This document shows, in pieces, positions 56,996-64,000 of a DNA stretch of 64,000 bases. The notes beneath the pieces are model-generated. The model worked only from the letters and a program-made list of their open reading frames with translations, searched no databases and was not told the DNA's origin. The translations under genes and the position numbers were made by a program. Source of the DNA: Eubacterium callanderi. Lineage in GTDB: Bacteria; Bacillota; Clostridia; Eubacteriales; Eubacteriaceae. The stretch lies in NCBI RefSeq assembly GCF_900142645.1, contig NZ_FRBP01000015.1, positions 1-64,000 of the forward strand. Direction: 5' to 3'. How positions within the stretch are numbered: position 1 is the stretch's first letter; every line of letters starts with the position of its first letter.

Positions 56996-58093
56996 ATGAA
57001 AATGAAAAAGAGACTGGGTCAGGCGCTAACCGGCGTTTTACTGGCGGCACTGCTTTTAGCGGGATGCAGCGGTGGAAACACCGGGAGCGGCGCAGCAGAG
57101 GGCACGCGGGAAGTTACCGACGCCGCAGGGCGTGTGGTGATGATTCCCTCCGAGGTCAAAAAAGTGGCGCCTCTTGGGGTGGGCGCGCTGCGTTATATTT
57201 TGTATGACGGCGGCGTGGACCAGCTGGCCGGCGTGGAGCAGAATGATCTGGATGTGCCGGTAACCAAGGCGGCCAGCTACGCTTACCAGGAGGAGCTTAA
57301 AAAGCTGCCGGTCATTGGAGACAGCGGCACACCCTATGAGGAAGAGCTTATGAAAGCAGCGCCGGATGTGATCATCACCTCCAATGACGGCAAGTCTGCT
57401 GACGACCTTCAGAATAAAACAGGGATACCGGTTGTGACCATGCCGGTCACCGATAAGGTTTTTGACGATGAGATTTATAACGCTCTGAATTTGGTGGGAG
57501 ATGTCCTGGGAAAACAGGAGCGCAGCCAGGAGGTTGTGGATTATATGAAATCGGTGGCCGAGGATTTAAAGAGCCGTACTGGAGATATCCCGCAGGATAA
57601 AATACCGACAGCCTACTGCGGCGCTGTGTCCTTCAAGGGTGCCCACGGCATTGAGGGGACTGAGGCGGGCTACCCGCCGTTTTCAGCACTTGGCATTACA
57701 AACGTAGCGGATGAAACGGGCAAAAAGGGCGCTTTTGATGTTGATCTCGAGCAGATTCTCAAGTGGAACGCTGACTATCTGTTTTTAGATGCGGGCAATC
57801 TGAAACTGGTCAAGGATGATTACGCGGTGAGGCCAGATTTTTATAACGAGCTGAAGGCAGTGCAGGATAAAAAGGTTTATTCTCAGGTAGCCTACCGTTT
57901 TAACGGAACAAATACCGAGCTGGCTCTGGCCAACGCCTATTACGTGGGATGCGTAGTCTATCCAGAAGCCTTTGCGGATGTGGACATTGCGAAAAAAACC
58001 GATGAGATCACAGAAAAAATGCTGGGCGTGCCTTACAGCCAGAAGCTTAAGGACGCGGGCCTTAATTTCAGGCCAATTACACTGGGAGAATAG
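56996..58093 (+). CDS. ABC importer substrate-binding lipoprotein (FecB/BtuF-like)
   Basis: A 365-residue lipoprotein with signal ALTGVLLAALLLAGCSGG (lipobox Cys near residue 23). The mature protein has the two-lobe FecB/BtuF pattern: EVTDAAGRVVMIPSEVKKVA near 36-55, then APDVIITS near 120, and the long linking helix LGKQERSQEVVDYMKSVAED near 176-195. AGGAGGAAAG precedes the ATG. It belongs to an operon with the FmdE-like protein, the permease and the ATPase. Candidates for the ligand are iron chelates, cobalamin, molybdate or tungstate; the FmdE neighbour mildly favours a molybdenum/tungsten-type oxyanion, which is inference. Confidence 0.86.
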   Translation: MKMKKRLGQALTGVLLAALLLAGCSGGNTGSGAAEGTREVTDAAGRVVMIPSEVKKVAPLGVGALRYILYDGGVDQLAGVEQNDLDVPVTKAASYAYQEELKKLPVIGDSGTPYEEELMKAAPDVIITSNDGKSADDLQNKTGIPVVTMPVTDKVFDDEIYNALNLVGDVLGKQERSQEVVDYMKSVAEDLKSRTGDIPQDKIPTAYCGAVSFKGAHGIEGTEAGYPPFSALGITNVADETGKKGAFDVDLEQILKWNADYLFLDAGNLKLVKDDYAVRPDFYNELKAVQDKKVYSQVAYRFNGTNTELALANAYYVGCVVYPEAFADVDIAKKTDEITEKMLGVPYSQKLKDAGLNFRPITLGE

Positions 58094-58098
58094 TTAAA

Positions 58099-59166
58099 AT
58101 GACCGGAGCGGAGAAATCAGAGATTAAGGATTATCAGGCGCTTAAAAAAAGGAATATTGTGGTTTTAGCACTGCTTGGAATTATTCTGATGATGGCAATG
58201 CTGTTTTCGTTGAGAGCGGGTTCCTCGGATTTAAGCATGGGCGATATTGTAAAGGCCATTGGCGGTCAGTCGACAAAGCAGAATAATATGGTCATGTGGA
58301 ATATCCGGCTGCCGCGCATCCTGACAGCTGTGCTGAGCGGTGTGGGCCTCGGCGTAACCGGAGCGGTGCTCCAGGGGATTCTGAAAAACCCTCTGGCAGA
58401 CACCACCACCCTTGGTATTTCCCAGGGCGCGGGCTTCGGCGCTGCCTTTGCCATCATTGTTCTGGGCGCCGGTGTGCAGGGAAGCAGCGCGGCCAACATG
58501 AGCTTTAATAATCCCTATCTCATCACCATCTGCGCTTTTGGCGGCAGCATCAGCGCTTCGGTTATGATTTTGGTGCTCTCCCGGTTCCGCAGGATTACAC
58601 CGGAAGCCATGGTGCTCTGTGGTGTGGCGCTCAGCGCCATGTTTACCGGAGCGACGACGCTGCTCCAGTATTTTGCCGATGATGTCCAGCTGGCTTCTGT
58701 GGTTTTCTGGACCTTTGGCGATCTGGGGCGCACGGGATGGAAGGAGGTGCGGATCATCGCCGTGGTGGTGGTCATCACACTGGTTTATTTTCTGTTTAAC
58801 CGATGGCATTACAACGCCATGGAGAGCGGGGAACAGACAGCCGCCAGCCTGGGTGTCAATGTGGCACGGTCCAGGATTATCAACATGCTGGTCTGTGCCC
58901 TGACTGCGGCGGTGATCGTGTCTTTTATCGGGATCATCAATTTTATCGGTCTGGTCGCGCCGCATATTATGCGGCGGTTTCTGGGCAATAATTACTGCTG
59001 GCTGCTGCCAGCCTCCGCCATGGCCGGGGCTGTGCTGCTGCTGCTGGGCGATGTGCTGGCAAGAGTGATCATCGCGCCGGTCGTTTTACCCATTGGCGCC
59101 ATCACCTCATTTCTCGGCGCGCCGTTGTTTCTGTATCTTTTATTCAAAGGAGGCACAAAGCAATGA
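58099..59166 (+). CDS. ABC importer permease, FecCD/BtuC family
   Basis: A 355-residue membrane protein with nine to ten predicted helices. FecCD motifs are visible: RLPRILTAVLSGVGLGVTGA VLQ near residues 70-92, NPLADTTTLGISQGAGFGAA near 96-115, VVFWTFGDLGRTGWKEV near 199-215, and FIGIINFIGLVAPHIMRRFLG near 275-296, the last being the coupling region for the ATPase. It starts 5 bases after the preceding stop and overlaps the ATPase gene by 4 bases. Two copies form the channel. Confidence 0.92.
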   Translation: MTGAEKSEIKDYQALKKRNIVVLALLGIILMMAMLFSLRAGSSDLSMGDIVKAIGGQSTKQNNMVMWNIRLPRILTAVLSGVGLGVTGAVLQGILKNPLADTTTLGISQGAGFGAAFAIIVLGAGVQGSSAANMSFNNPYLITICAFGGSISASVMILVLSRFRRITPEAMVLCGVALSAMFTGATTLLQYFADDVQLASVVFWTFGDLGRTGWKEVRIIAVVVVITLVYFLFNRWHYNAMESGEQTAASLGVNVARSRIINMLVCALTAAVIVSFIGIINFIGLVAPHIMRRFLGNNYCWLLPASAMAGAVLLLLGDVLARVIIAPVVLPIGAITSFLGAPLFLYLLFKGGTKQ

Positions 59167-59915
59167 TACAGGTTAAGGATCTTGTATTTGGTTATAACAC
59201 CAGCCGGAAAATTATTGACCAAATCTCATTTGACGTGGAGGACGGGCACTGCATTGCCATTCTGGGCAATAACGGCGCGGGAAAGAGCACGATGCTCAAA
59301 TGCCTGAACCGTATCCTCTCGCCTAACAAGGGAGTGGTGTGCGTGGACGCGTTGGAAATCACGGCCATGAAGCAGGGGGAGATCGCAAAGCATATGGCCT
59401 TTGTGGCGCAGAAGAATGACAATAACCGGATCACGGTTTTTGAGGCCGTGATGCTGGGCAGGATTCCCTTTATCAAATGGGGGGTCACCCGGGAGGACGA
59501 GGCGGTCGTATCCAGTGTGATCAGCCAGATGCACCTCGACGAATTTGCCGTCCGCTATCTGGATGAGCTGAGCGGCGGGGAGCTGCAAAAGGTAATGATC
59601 GCCCGGGCGTTGGCTCAGGAGCCCAAGGTCCTGCTCCTCGATGAGCCGACCAGCAGCCTGGATTTAAAAAACCAGCTGGAGGTGCTGGGGCTGGTTCAGA
59701 GGATCTGCCATTCTAAGAATATCGCGGTGATCATCGTCATCCACGACCTCAACATGGCGCTCAGATACTGCGACCGGTTCCTCTTTTTAAAGGACGGCAA
59801 TGTCCACGCTTACGGCGGTCAGGAGGTCATGACCTGCGAATGTATCGGCGAGGTTTACCAGATGCCTGTGTGCATCGGTACCATTAATGGCTATAAAATG
59901 GTCGTGCCAGAATAA
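59163..59915 (+). CDS. ABC importer ATP-binding protein, FecE/BtuD family
   Basis: A 250-residue ATPase: Walker A GNNGAGKST near residue 35, Q-loop in HMAFVAQKND, signature ELSGGELQK near 136, Walker B VLLLDEPTSSLDLKNQ near 156-171 and H-loop VIHDLNMALRYCDR near 191-204. VMLGRIPF is typical of the FecE group. AAAGGAGG precedes the ATG, which overlaps the permease stop. It completes the FmdE-FecBCD-type importer operon. Confidence 0.93.
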   Translation: MIQVKDLVFGYNTSRKIIDQISFDVEDGHCIAILGNNGAGKSTMLKCLNRILSPNKGVVCVDALEITAMKQGEIAKHMAFVAQKNDNNRITVFEAVMLGRIPFIKWGVTREDEAVVSSVISQMHLDEFAVRYLDELSGGELQKVMIARALAQEPKVLLLDEPTSSLDLKNQLEVLGLVQRICHSKNIAVIIVIHDLNMALRYCDRFLFLKDGNVHAYGGQEVMTCECIGEVYQMPVCIGTINGYKMVVPE

Positions 59916-59949
59916 AGCTTATATCATCCCTATGGGATTTTATATAGAA

Positions 59950-60031
59950 GCCGCAGCGCCGAAACACCAATATTTTCTCTGGAATCCTCTCAAATCTTTC
60001 TGAAAATACGGCGCGGCGGCAATTTGAGAGG
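59950..60031. repeat. Overlapping inverted repeats between two importer operons
   Basis: GCCGCAGCGCCG (59950-59961) pairs with CGGCGCGGCGGC (60009-60020) with one mismatch, and inside TATTTTC (59971-59977) pairs with GAAAATA (60002-60008). CCTCTCAAAT (59986-59995) pairs perfectly with ATTTGAGAGG (60022-60031), which is incompatible with the first pairing. No T-run follows. It may be an end-of-operon RNA structure, a degenerate palindromic repeat or a switch; the 217-base gap holds no gene. Confidence 0.5.
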
Positions 60032-60068
60032 GCGTTTTCAAAAAAGAGGCATTGCCCGTATATACTTG

Positions 60069-60182
60069 TTGACACCAAATATTTTTCATGGTATATTAAC
60101 CGTGCAAATCAATTAATAGAGATAACAGAGCCATGAAGGTTCGTTTTGCGCTGAAGGCGCGGACGGGTTTCATGGCTTTTTT
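60069..60182 (+). promoter_or_regulatory. Promoter and terminator-bearing leader of the nickel/peptide-type ABC operon
   Basis: TTGACA (60069-60074), 17 bases, TATATT (60092-60097). The short leader contains AGCCATGAA (60129-60137) and TTCATGGCT (60169-60177), a perfect 9-bp stem with GCGC/GCGC as an inner hairpin, followed by six T residues: an intrinsic terminator ahead of the first gene. The operon must therefore be controlled by antitermination, perhaps by a riboswitch; the aptamer is not recognised. Confidence 0.6.
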
Positions 60183-60219
60183 GCTGCCTTTATATGGAGT
60201 AGAACGGGGGAGAACAGGT

Positions 60220-61215
60220 ATTGGAGTACGATTAAGAAATAATCTGGTTTATTTTTTGAAAAAAATACTGCAGTTTGTGCTGGTAATATTTTTACTGTCA
60301 TTGATTGTGTTTTATATGGCAAGACTGTCGCCGGGAGATCCCCTTCGGGCATATTACGGCGAGAGTGTTGAGCGCATGAGTGTTGAGCAGCAGGAAAAGG
60401 CCAGGGAAAAACTAGGGTTAAATGAGCCGATATGGGTTCAGTATGGTATCTGGGTTGGAGAGGCTTTTCATGGTGATTTTGGCATATCCTTTAAGTATAA
60501 GCAGGATGTCATGGGAGTCATTGAGGGTGTCTGGGCAAATACGCTGATTTTGGGCGGCTTGTCTTATATTCTGACCTTCGCGTTTGCGCTGGTACTGGGC
60601 GTTTTCTGTTCCATGCACGAGGACTCGCCTGTGGACCGGATAATCTGCAAAGTCGGGACGATTATCAACTGCATTCCCTCTTTCTGGGTGGCGCTGGTTC
60701 TCATACTGGTATTCAGCATTAATCTGGAGCTTTTACCCTCCAGCGGGGCCTACGCCATGGGGCAGTCGGACAACATCGCCAGCCGGGCCGTGCACTTGAT
60801 TCTGCCGCTGGCCGTCATGATTCTGGGACATCTCTGGTACTACACCTACATGGTGCGCAACCGGATGCTGGAAGAGCTGCGCAAGGATTATGTGCTGCTC
60901 TGCAAGACAAAGGGAATGACCCGGCGGCAGATTGTATGGCGGCACTGCCTGCGCAACATCATGCCGACCTTTATCAGCATTATGGCCATCTCAGTACCGC
61001 ATATCATCGGGGGAACCTACGTGGTTGAAAAGGTTTTTTCTTACCCGGGGCTGGGAACGCTGAGCTTTGAGAGCGCGAAATACCACGATTACAACATGCT
61101 CATGGTATTGTGTCTGCTGACCGGTATTGTGGTGGTGTTTTCAAATATGGTCGCTCAGATCATCAATGATAAGATTGACCCGCGCATGAAGCACGAAAGG
61201 GGTGAGCTCCTGTGA
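60220..61215 (+). CDS. ABC transporter permease, DppB/NikB type
   Basis: A permease of about 331 residues with six helices. Family motifs: FYMARLSPGDPLRAYYG near residues 32-48, the long loop with LNEPIWVQYGIWVGEAFHGD FGIS, and RNRMLEELRKDYVLLCKTKG M near 211-231, the E-A-A coupling loop. The start is uncertain. The open frame reaches back to 60133, but that lies within the terminator hairpin. ATT 60220 has GGGGGAGAA ideally placed upstream; TTG 60256 has none but would give a normal-looking N terminus (KKILQFVLVIFLL). It overlaps the next permease gene by 4 bases. It forms the channel for a peptide, nickel chelate or similar ligand. Confidence 0.8.
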   Translation: MGVRLRNNLVYFLKKILQFVLVIFLLSLIVFYMARLSPGDPLRAYYGESVERMSVEQQEKAREKLGLNEPIWVQYGIWVGEAFHGDFGISFKYKQDVMGVIEGVWANTLILGGLSYILTFAFALVLGVFCSMHEDSPVDRIICKVGTIINCIPSFWVALVLILVFSINLELLPSSGAYAMGQSDNIASRAVHLILPLAVMILGHLWYYTYMVRNRMLEELRKDYVLLCKTKGMTRRQIVWRHCLRNIMPTFISIMAISVPHIIGGTYVVEKVFSYPGLGTLSFESAKYHDYNMLMVLCLLTGIVVVFSNMVAQIINDKIDPRMKHERGELL

Positions 61216-62114
61216 AAAGCGAAGCCTTTGAAATGGTTGGGCCAGACTACAAGTCGATGGAGCAGGCGGCAGTGCCTCCTGCCAAAGGACGTCTGGAACG
61301 CCTGAAGGGCATGCCCTTTGCGGCAGTTACGCTCCTGGCCGCCATTGTTCTGGGATGTGTATTCTGTGAGGCAGTCATGAACCATGACCCGACCTATATG
61401 GATCTGGCAAACCGGGCAGTACCGCCAGACGGTCAGTTTTATTTTGGCACAGATATGATGGGGCGGGATATTTTTTCCATGATCTGGTACGGCGGGCGCA
61501 TATCTCTGTTTATCGGCCTGGCGGCCACGGGGCTCTCAACGCTGATCGCCGTTGTTTACGGCAGTATCAGCGGCCTTTCAAGCGAGTGGGTTGACGACGG
61601 AATGATGCGGCTTACGGAAATTATTTTGAGTATACCGTCCATTTTGATCGTCATTTTTATCCAGGCCATCATCGGACAGACAGGCCCCCTGACCATTGCC
61701 TTTGTCATTGGTATTACCAGTTGGATGAACATTTCAAAAATTGTGCGCAGCGAGGTCAGGCAGATCCGCAATGCGGATTATATTCTGGCAGCAAAAACAA
61801 TGGACGGAGGCTTCTTCTATATTTTGAGGCGGCATCTGCTGCCAAACTTTGTATCGTCCATTATGTTCATGGTCGTCACAAATATCGGCGCGGCCATCGG
61901 GACAGAGGCAACGCTGAGCTTTCTGGGCATCGGGCTCCCCGTTGAGGTTATTTCCTGGGGGAGCATGCTGTCAAACGCCGATCAGGCGCTTTTATCAAAT
62001 GACTGGTGGATTATTCTGATACCAGGGCTTTTCCTGGTGGTGACACTGGTCTGTATTACGGATATCGGAAATTATATCCGTAAGCGTAACAACCGCGGTA
62101 TGCGGGAAATTTAG
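61212..62114 (+). CDS. ABC transporter permease, DppC/NikC type
   Basis: A 300-residue permease starting at GTG 61212 after AAAGGGGTGAG. It has an N-terminal extension, about six helices (MPFAAVTLLAAIVLGCVFCE AVM first), the HPFGTD-like FYFGTDMMGRDIFSMIWYGG near 75-94 and the coupling loop RSEVRQIRNADYILAAKTMDGG near 178-199. It pairs with the DppB/NikB-type protein. GTD-x-x-G-R-D is a reliable marker of DppC/OppC/NikC proteins. Confidence 0.92.
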   Translation: MKSEAFEMVGPDYKSMEQAAVPPAKGRLERLKGMPFAAVTLLAAIVLGCVFCEAVMNHDPTYMDLANRAVPPDGQFYFGTDMMGRDIFSMIWYGGRISLFIGLAATGLSTLIAVVYGSISGLSSEWVDDGMMRLTEIILSIPSILIVIFIQAIIGQTGPLTIAFVIGITSWMNISKIVRSEVRQIRNADYILAAKTMDGGFFYILRRHLLPNFVSSIMFMVVTNIGAAIGTEATLSFLGIGLPVEVISWGSMLSNADQALLSNDWWIILIPGLFLVVTLVCITDIGNYIRKRNNRGMREI

Positions 62115-62157
62115 TTTAAAACAGCGGAGGCTGTTATAAAAATAAAAGGAGAAAGAA

Positions 62158-63714
62158 ATGAAAAAAATGAAAAAGCTGCTGGCGCTGGGCATCGCTCTGG
62201 CGATGACAGCGACAGTATTTGCAGGCTGCGGCAATAAGGCCGCCGACTCAGACGCGAAGGACGGCAATACGCTGGTATATGGCAGCCAGGATTACACAGC
62301 CATCAATCCGGCGCTGTATGAGCACGGCGAAATCAACCTGCTTCTGTTTGCTGGCCTGACCGCCCACGATGAAAATGACAAGGTCGTTCCGGGAATGGCA
62401 GAGAGCTGGGACTGGGACGCGGCGGATAATACCTACACCTTCCACATTCGGGATGGTATTACCTGGCAGGACGGTGAGAAGTTTACCGCCAATGATGTCA
62501 AGTTTACCCTCGAAGCAATTATGAATCCGGACAATGCTTCGGAAATTGCCTCAAACTATGAGGACATCACAAAAATTGAAGTGCCGGATGACAAAACCGT
62601 CAAAATTTCCCTTAAAGCGCCAAACGTTGCCATGCTGGATTACCTGACCATCGGTATCCTGCCGGCACACTTGCTGGAGGGCAAGAACCTGGCAACGGAT
62701 GATTTTAACCGCAAACCCATTGGCACCGGCCCTTACAAGCTGGTATCCTGGGATGAAGGCCAGAGCATTACCATGGAAAAATTCGACAATTACTACGCGG
62801 GCGCGCCAAAAATCGACAAGGTCATTTTCAAAATTGTCGAGGACACCAAAGCCCGTGCCATGCAGCTGAAATCCGGCGAGTTGGACATGGCCCAGGTACC
62901 GCCGAACGATGCCAAACAGTTTGAGGGCAACGATGAATTTAAAATTTACGATATGAAGACCGCTGACTACCGTGGAATTATGTATAATTTTAACAATGAC
63001 CTGTTTAAAAACAACCGTGAGCTGCCAAATGCCCTGAGCTACGCCATCGACCGCCAGGCCATCATTGATTCCGTGCTGCTGGGTGAGGGACAGCTGGCCT
63101 ACTCACCGCTTCAGGCAGGGTCTTACAACAACCCGGACATCGAAAAATTTGATTATAATCCGGCAAAAGCTCAGGAAATGCTGGAGGCCGCCGGATGGAA
63201 AAAAGGCAGCGACGGCGTCTATGAGAAGAACGGAACCCGCCTGGCCTTTAAAATCAACATAGCAGAAGGCGACCAGGTGCGTGTGGATATCGCCAATGTC
63301 GCGGCCCAGAATCTGAAGGATATCGGCGTGGACGCCACGGTTTCCGTCAACGCTGAGACCGACTGGGCGGGTCAGGAAACCTATCTCATCGGCTGGGGAA
63401 GCCCCTTTGACCCGGATGATCACACCTACAAGGTTTTTGGGACAGACAAGGGCTCAAATTACAGCGGCTACTCTAATCCCAAGGTGGATGAGCTGCTCCA
63501 GAAGGCCCGCGAAACAGACAATGATGCGCAGAGAATGGAGTACTACAAGGCTTTCCAGGAAGAACTGACAAAGGACATGCCTTATACCTTCATCGCCTAT
63601 GTGGACGCCATCTATGTGGCCAAGGCCAATATTCAGGGGATTACCCCGGACACCATTTTAGGCCATCACGGCGTTGGTATTTTCTGGAATATTGCGGACT
63701 GGACTTTAAACTAA
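62158..63714 (+). CDS. ABC substrate-binding lipoprotein, family 5 (peptide/nickel type)
   Basis: A 518-residue lipoprotein: signal LLALGIALAMTATVFAGCGN with the lipobox Cys near residue 23. Family-5 features: LVYGSQDYTAINPALY near 38-53, YTFHIRDGITWQDGEKFTAN DVKFTLE near 92-118, KPIGTGPYKLVSWDEGQSIT near 183-202 and ALSYAIDRQAIIDSVLLG near 291-308. It binds a peptide, nickel chelate, or another small compound; the pocket residues that decide are not readable by eye. AAAAGGAGAAAG precedes the ATG. The operon continues with an ATPase after a hairpin that may lower downstream expression. Confidence 0.9.
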   Translation: MKKMKKLLALGIALAMTATVFAGCGNKAADSDAKDGNTLVYGSQDYTAINPALYEHGEINLLLFAGLTAHDENDKVVPGMAESWDWDAADNTYTFHIRDGITWQDGEKFTANDVKFTLEAIMNPDNASEIASNYEDITKIEVPDDKTVKISLKAPNVAMLDYLTIGILPAHLLEGKNLATDDFNRKPIGTGPYKLVSWDEGQSITMEKFDNYYAGAPKIDKVIFKIVEDTKARAMQLKSGELDMAQVPPNDAKQFEGNDEFKIYDMKTADYRGIMYNFNNDLFKNNRELPNALSYAIDRQAIIDSVLLGEGQLAYSPLQAGSYNNPDIEKFDYNPAKAQEMLEAAGWKKGSDGVYEKNGTRLAFKINIAEGDQVRVDIANVAAQNLKDIGVDATVSVNAETDWAGQETYLIGWGSPFDPDDHTYKVFGTDKGSNYSGYSNPKVDELLQKARETDNDAQRMEYYKAFQEELTKDMPYTFIAYVDAIYVAKANIQGITPDTILGHHGVGIFWNIADWTLN

Positions 63715-63723
63715 GCTGAAATT

Positions 63724-63765
63724 GGAGAATTGAGGACACTTGAAAAAACCTCAGTTCTCCTTTCT
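63724..63765 (+). terminator. Attenuating hairpin after the substrate-binding protein gene
   Basis: GGAGAATTGAGG (63724-63735) pairs with CCTCAGTTCTCC (63749-63760) with one wobble pair; only TTTCT follows. It is likely a partial terminator or mRNA stabiliser that keeps the binding protein more abundant than the ATPases. Confidence 0.65.
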
Positions 63766-63791
63766 GCATTTTTCGTTGAGGGGAGTATAGG

Positions 63792-64000
63792 ATGACAACA
63801 CTACTGGAGATTAAAAATCTGTCTGTCAATATCGCCACAGATCAGGGCGATGTTCACGCAGTGCGGGACGTGAGCCTGTCACTGGAGCCCGGGGAGACCC
63901 TGGCCATTGTGGGAGAATCGGGCTGTGGAAAGTCTGTGTTCTGTAAAAGTATTCTGGGGATTCTGCCGGTAAGGGCAGAGGTAGCCGGCGGCGAAATTCT
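63792..64000 (+). CDS. ABC transporter ATP-binding protein, DppD/NikD type (cut by window end)
   Basis: Only the first 69 residues are visible. They include the domain start LLEIKNLSVNIATDQGDVHA VRDVSLSLEPGE and Walker A GESGCGKS at residues 42-49, typical of DppD/OppD proteins. GTATAGG precedes the ATG, so the ribosome site is only fair. It follows the binding-protein gene and its attenuating hairpin in the same direction. A second ATPase (DppF type) is expected beyond the window. Confidence 0.88.
   Translation, partial: MTTLLEIKNLSVNIATDQGDVHAVRDVSLSLEPGETLAIVGESGCGKSVFCKSILGILPVRAEVAGGEI

Noticed and set aside
58231-58965. 244-codon minus-strand frame inside the FecCD-type permease
   Set aside because: Low-complexity His/Arg/Asp-rich translation opposite a clear membrane-protein gene; a shadow frame.
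60133-60219. N-terminal extension of the NikB-type permease from 60133 or 60172
   Set aside because: These codons lie in the terminator hairpin and its T-run, lack ribosome sites and encode no family-like sequence.

Overview
The window looks like a chromosomal stretch of a Gram-positive Clostridia bacterium. Strong AGGAGG ribosome sites, rho-independent terminators after most operons, Sec and lipoprotein signals without outer-membrane genes, and GHKL, PrgI-like and ECF-type families support this. A Eubacterium/acetogen relative is my inference from gene content (MtaA-like methyltransferase, FmdE with a metal-type importer, moderate GC) and is not proven. No rRNA, tRNA or CRISPR array was seen.

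Positions 1 to about 10,340 are clearly more AT-rich than the rest and are the right-hand part of an integrated element. It carries a TetR regulator with palindromic operators, two exporter-fold ABC half-transporters, a complete ECF importer (A-T-S), a sigma-like protein, a long structured leader RNA with a boxA-like element, a 48-aa small protein and a large serine recombinase at the right end. The left end lies outside the window.

From 10,378 to 18,560 two divergent XRE repressors share a control region built of inverted repeats. They are followed by an operon of secreted, anchored and membrane proteins with no recognised function: a 1.2-kb-residue surface protein, a mini-protein that is nearly all anchor, a small beta-type secreted protein, two paralogous single-pass proteins and a lipoprotein. 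This is the best candidate for an undescribed system.

From 18,582 to 24,140 a SorC regulator faces a sugar operon (FGGY kinase, pentose-phosphate epimerase, class II aldolase, YjbQ, triosephosphate-isomerase-like protein) with no transporter or dehydrogenase. From 24,255 to 30,707 lie single genes: GNAT acetyltransferase, orphan GHKL kinase, DUF6933-like protein, AraC/GyrI regulator, ASCH-like protein, PEBP protein, and a penicillin-binding protein lacking its catalytic serine and lysine.

From 30,729 to 48,903 are several regulator-plus-transporter units: MerR/ABC, BrnQ, LURP-like, MerR facing a carboxymuconolactone-decarboxylase gene, a two-component system with a MacB/FtsX-type ABC transporter, a CopB-type P-ATPase, an S66 peptidase, an AraC regulator whose putative box recurs before an ABC exporter, and a TetR/radical SAM pair. 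From 49,071 to 64,000 follow a hybrid histidine kinase, a CmpB-like membrane protein, a CobW GTPase, an MtaA-like methyltransferase, an XRE regulator, a methyltransferase/ECF-S pair, an FmdE plus FecBCD-type importer operon, and a nickel/peptide-type ABC operon cut by the window end. Three of these last transcription units start with leaders that contain intrinsic terminators, suggesting RNA-level control.
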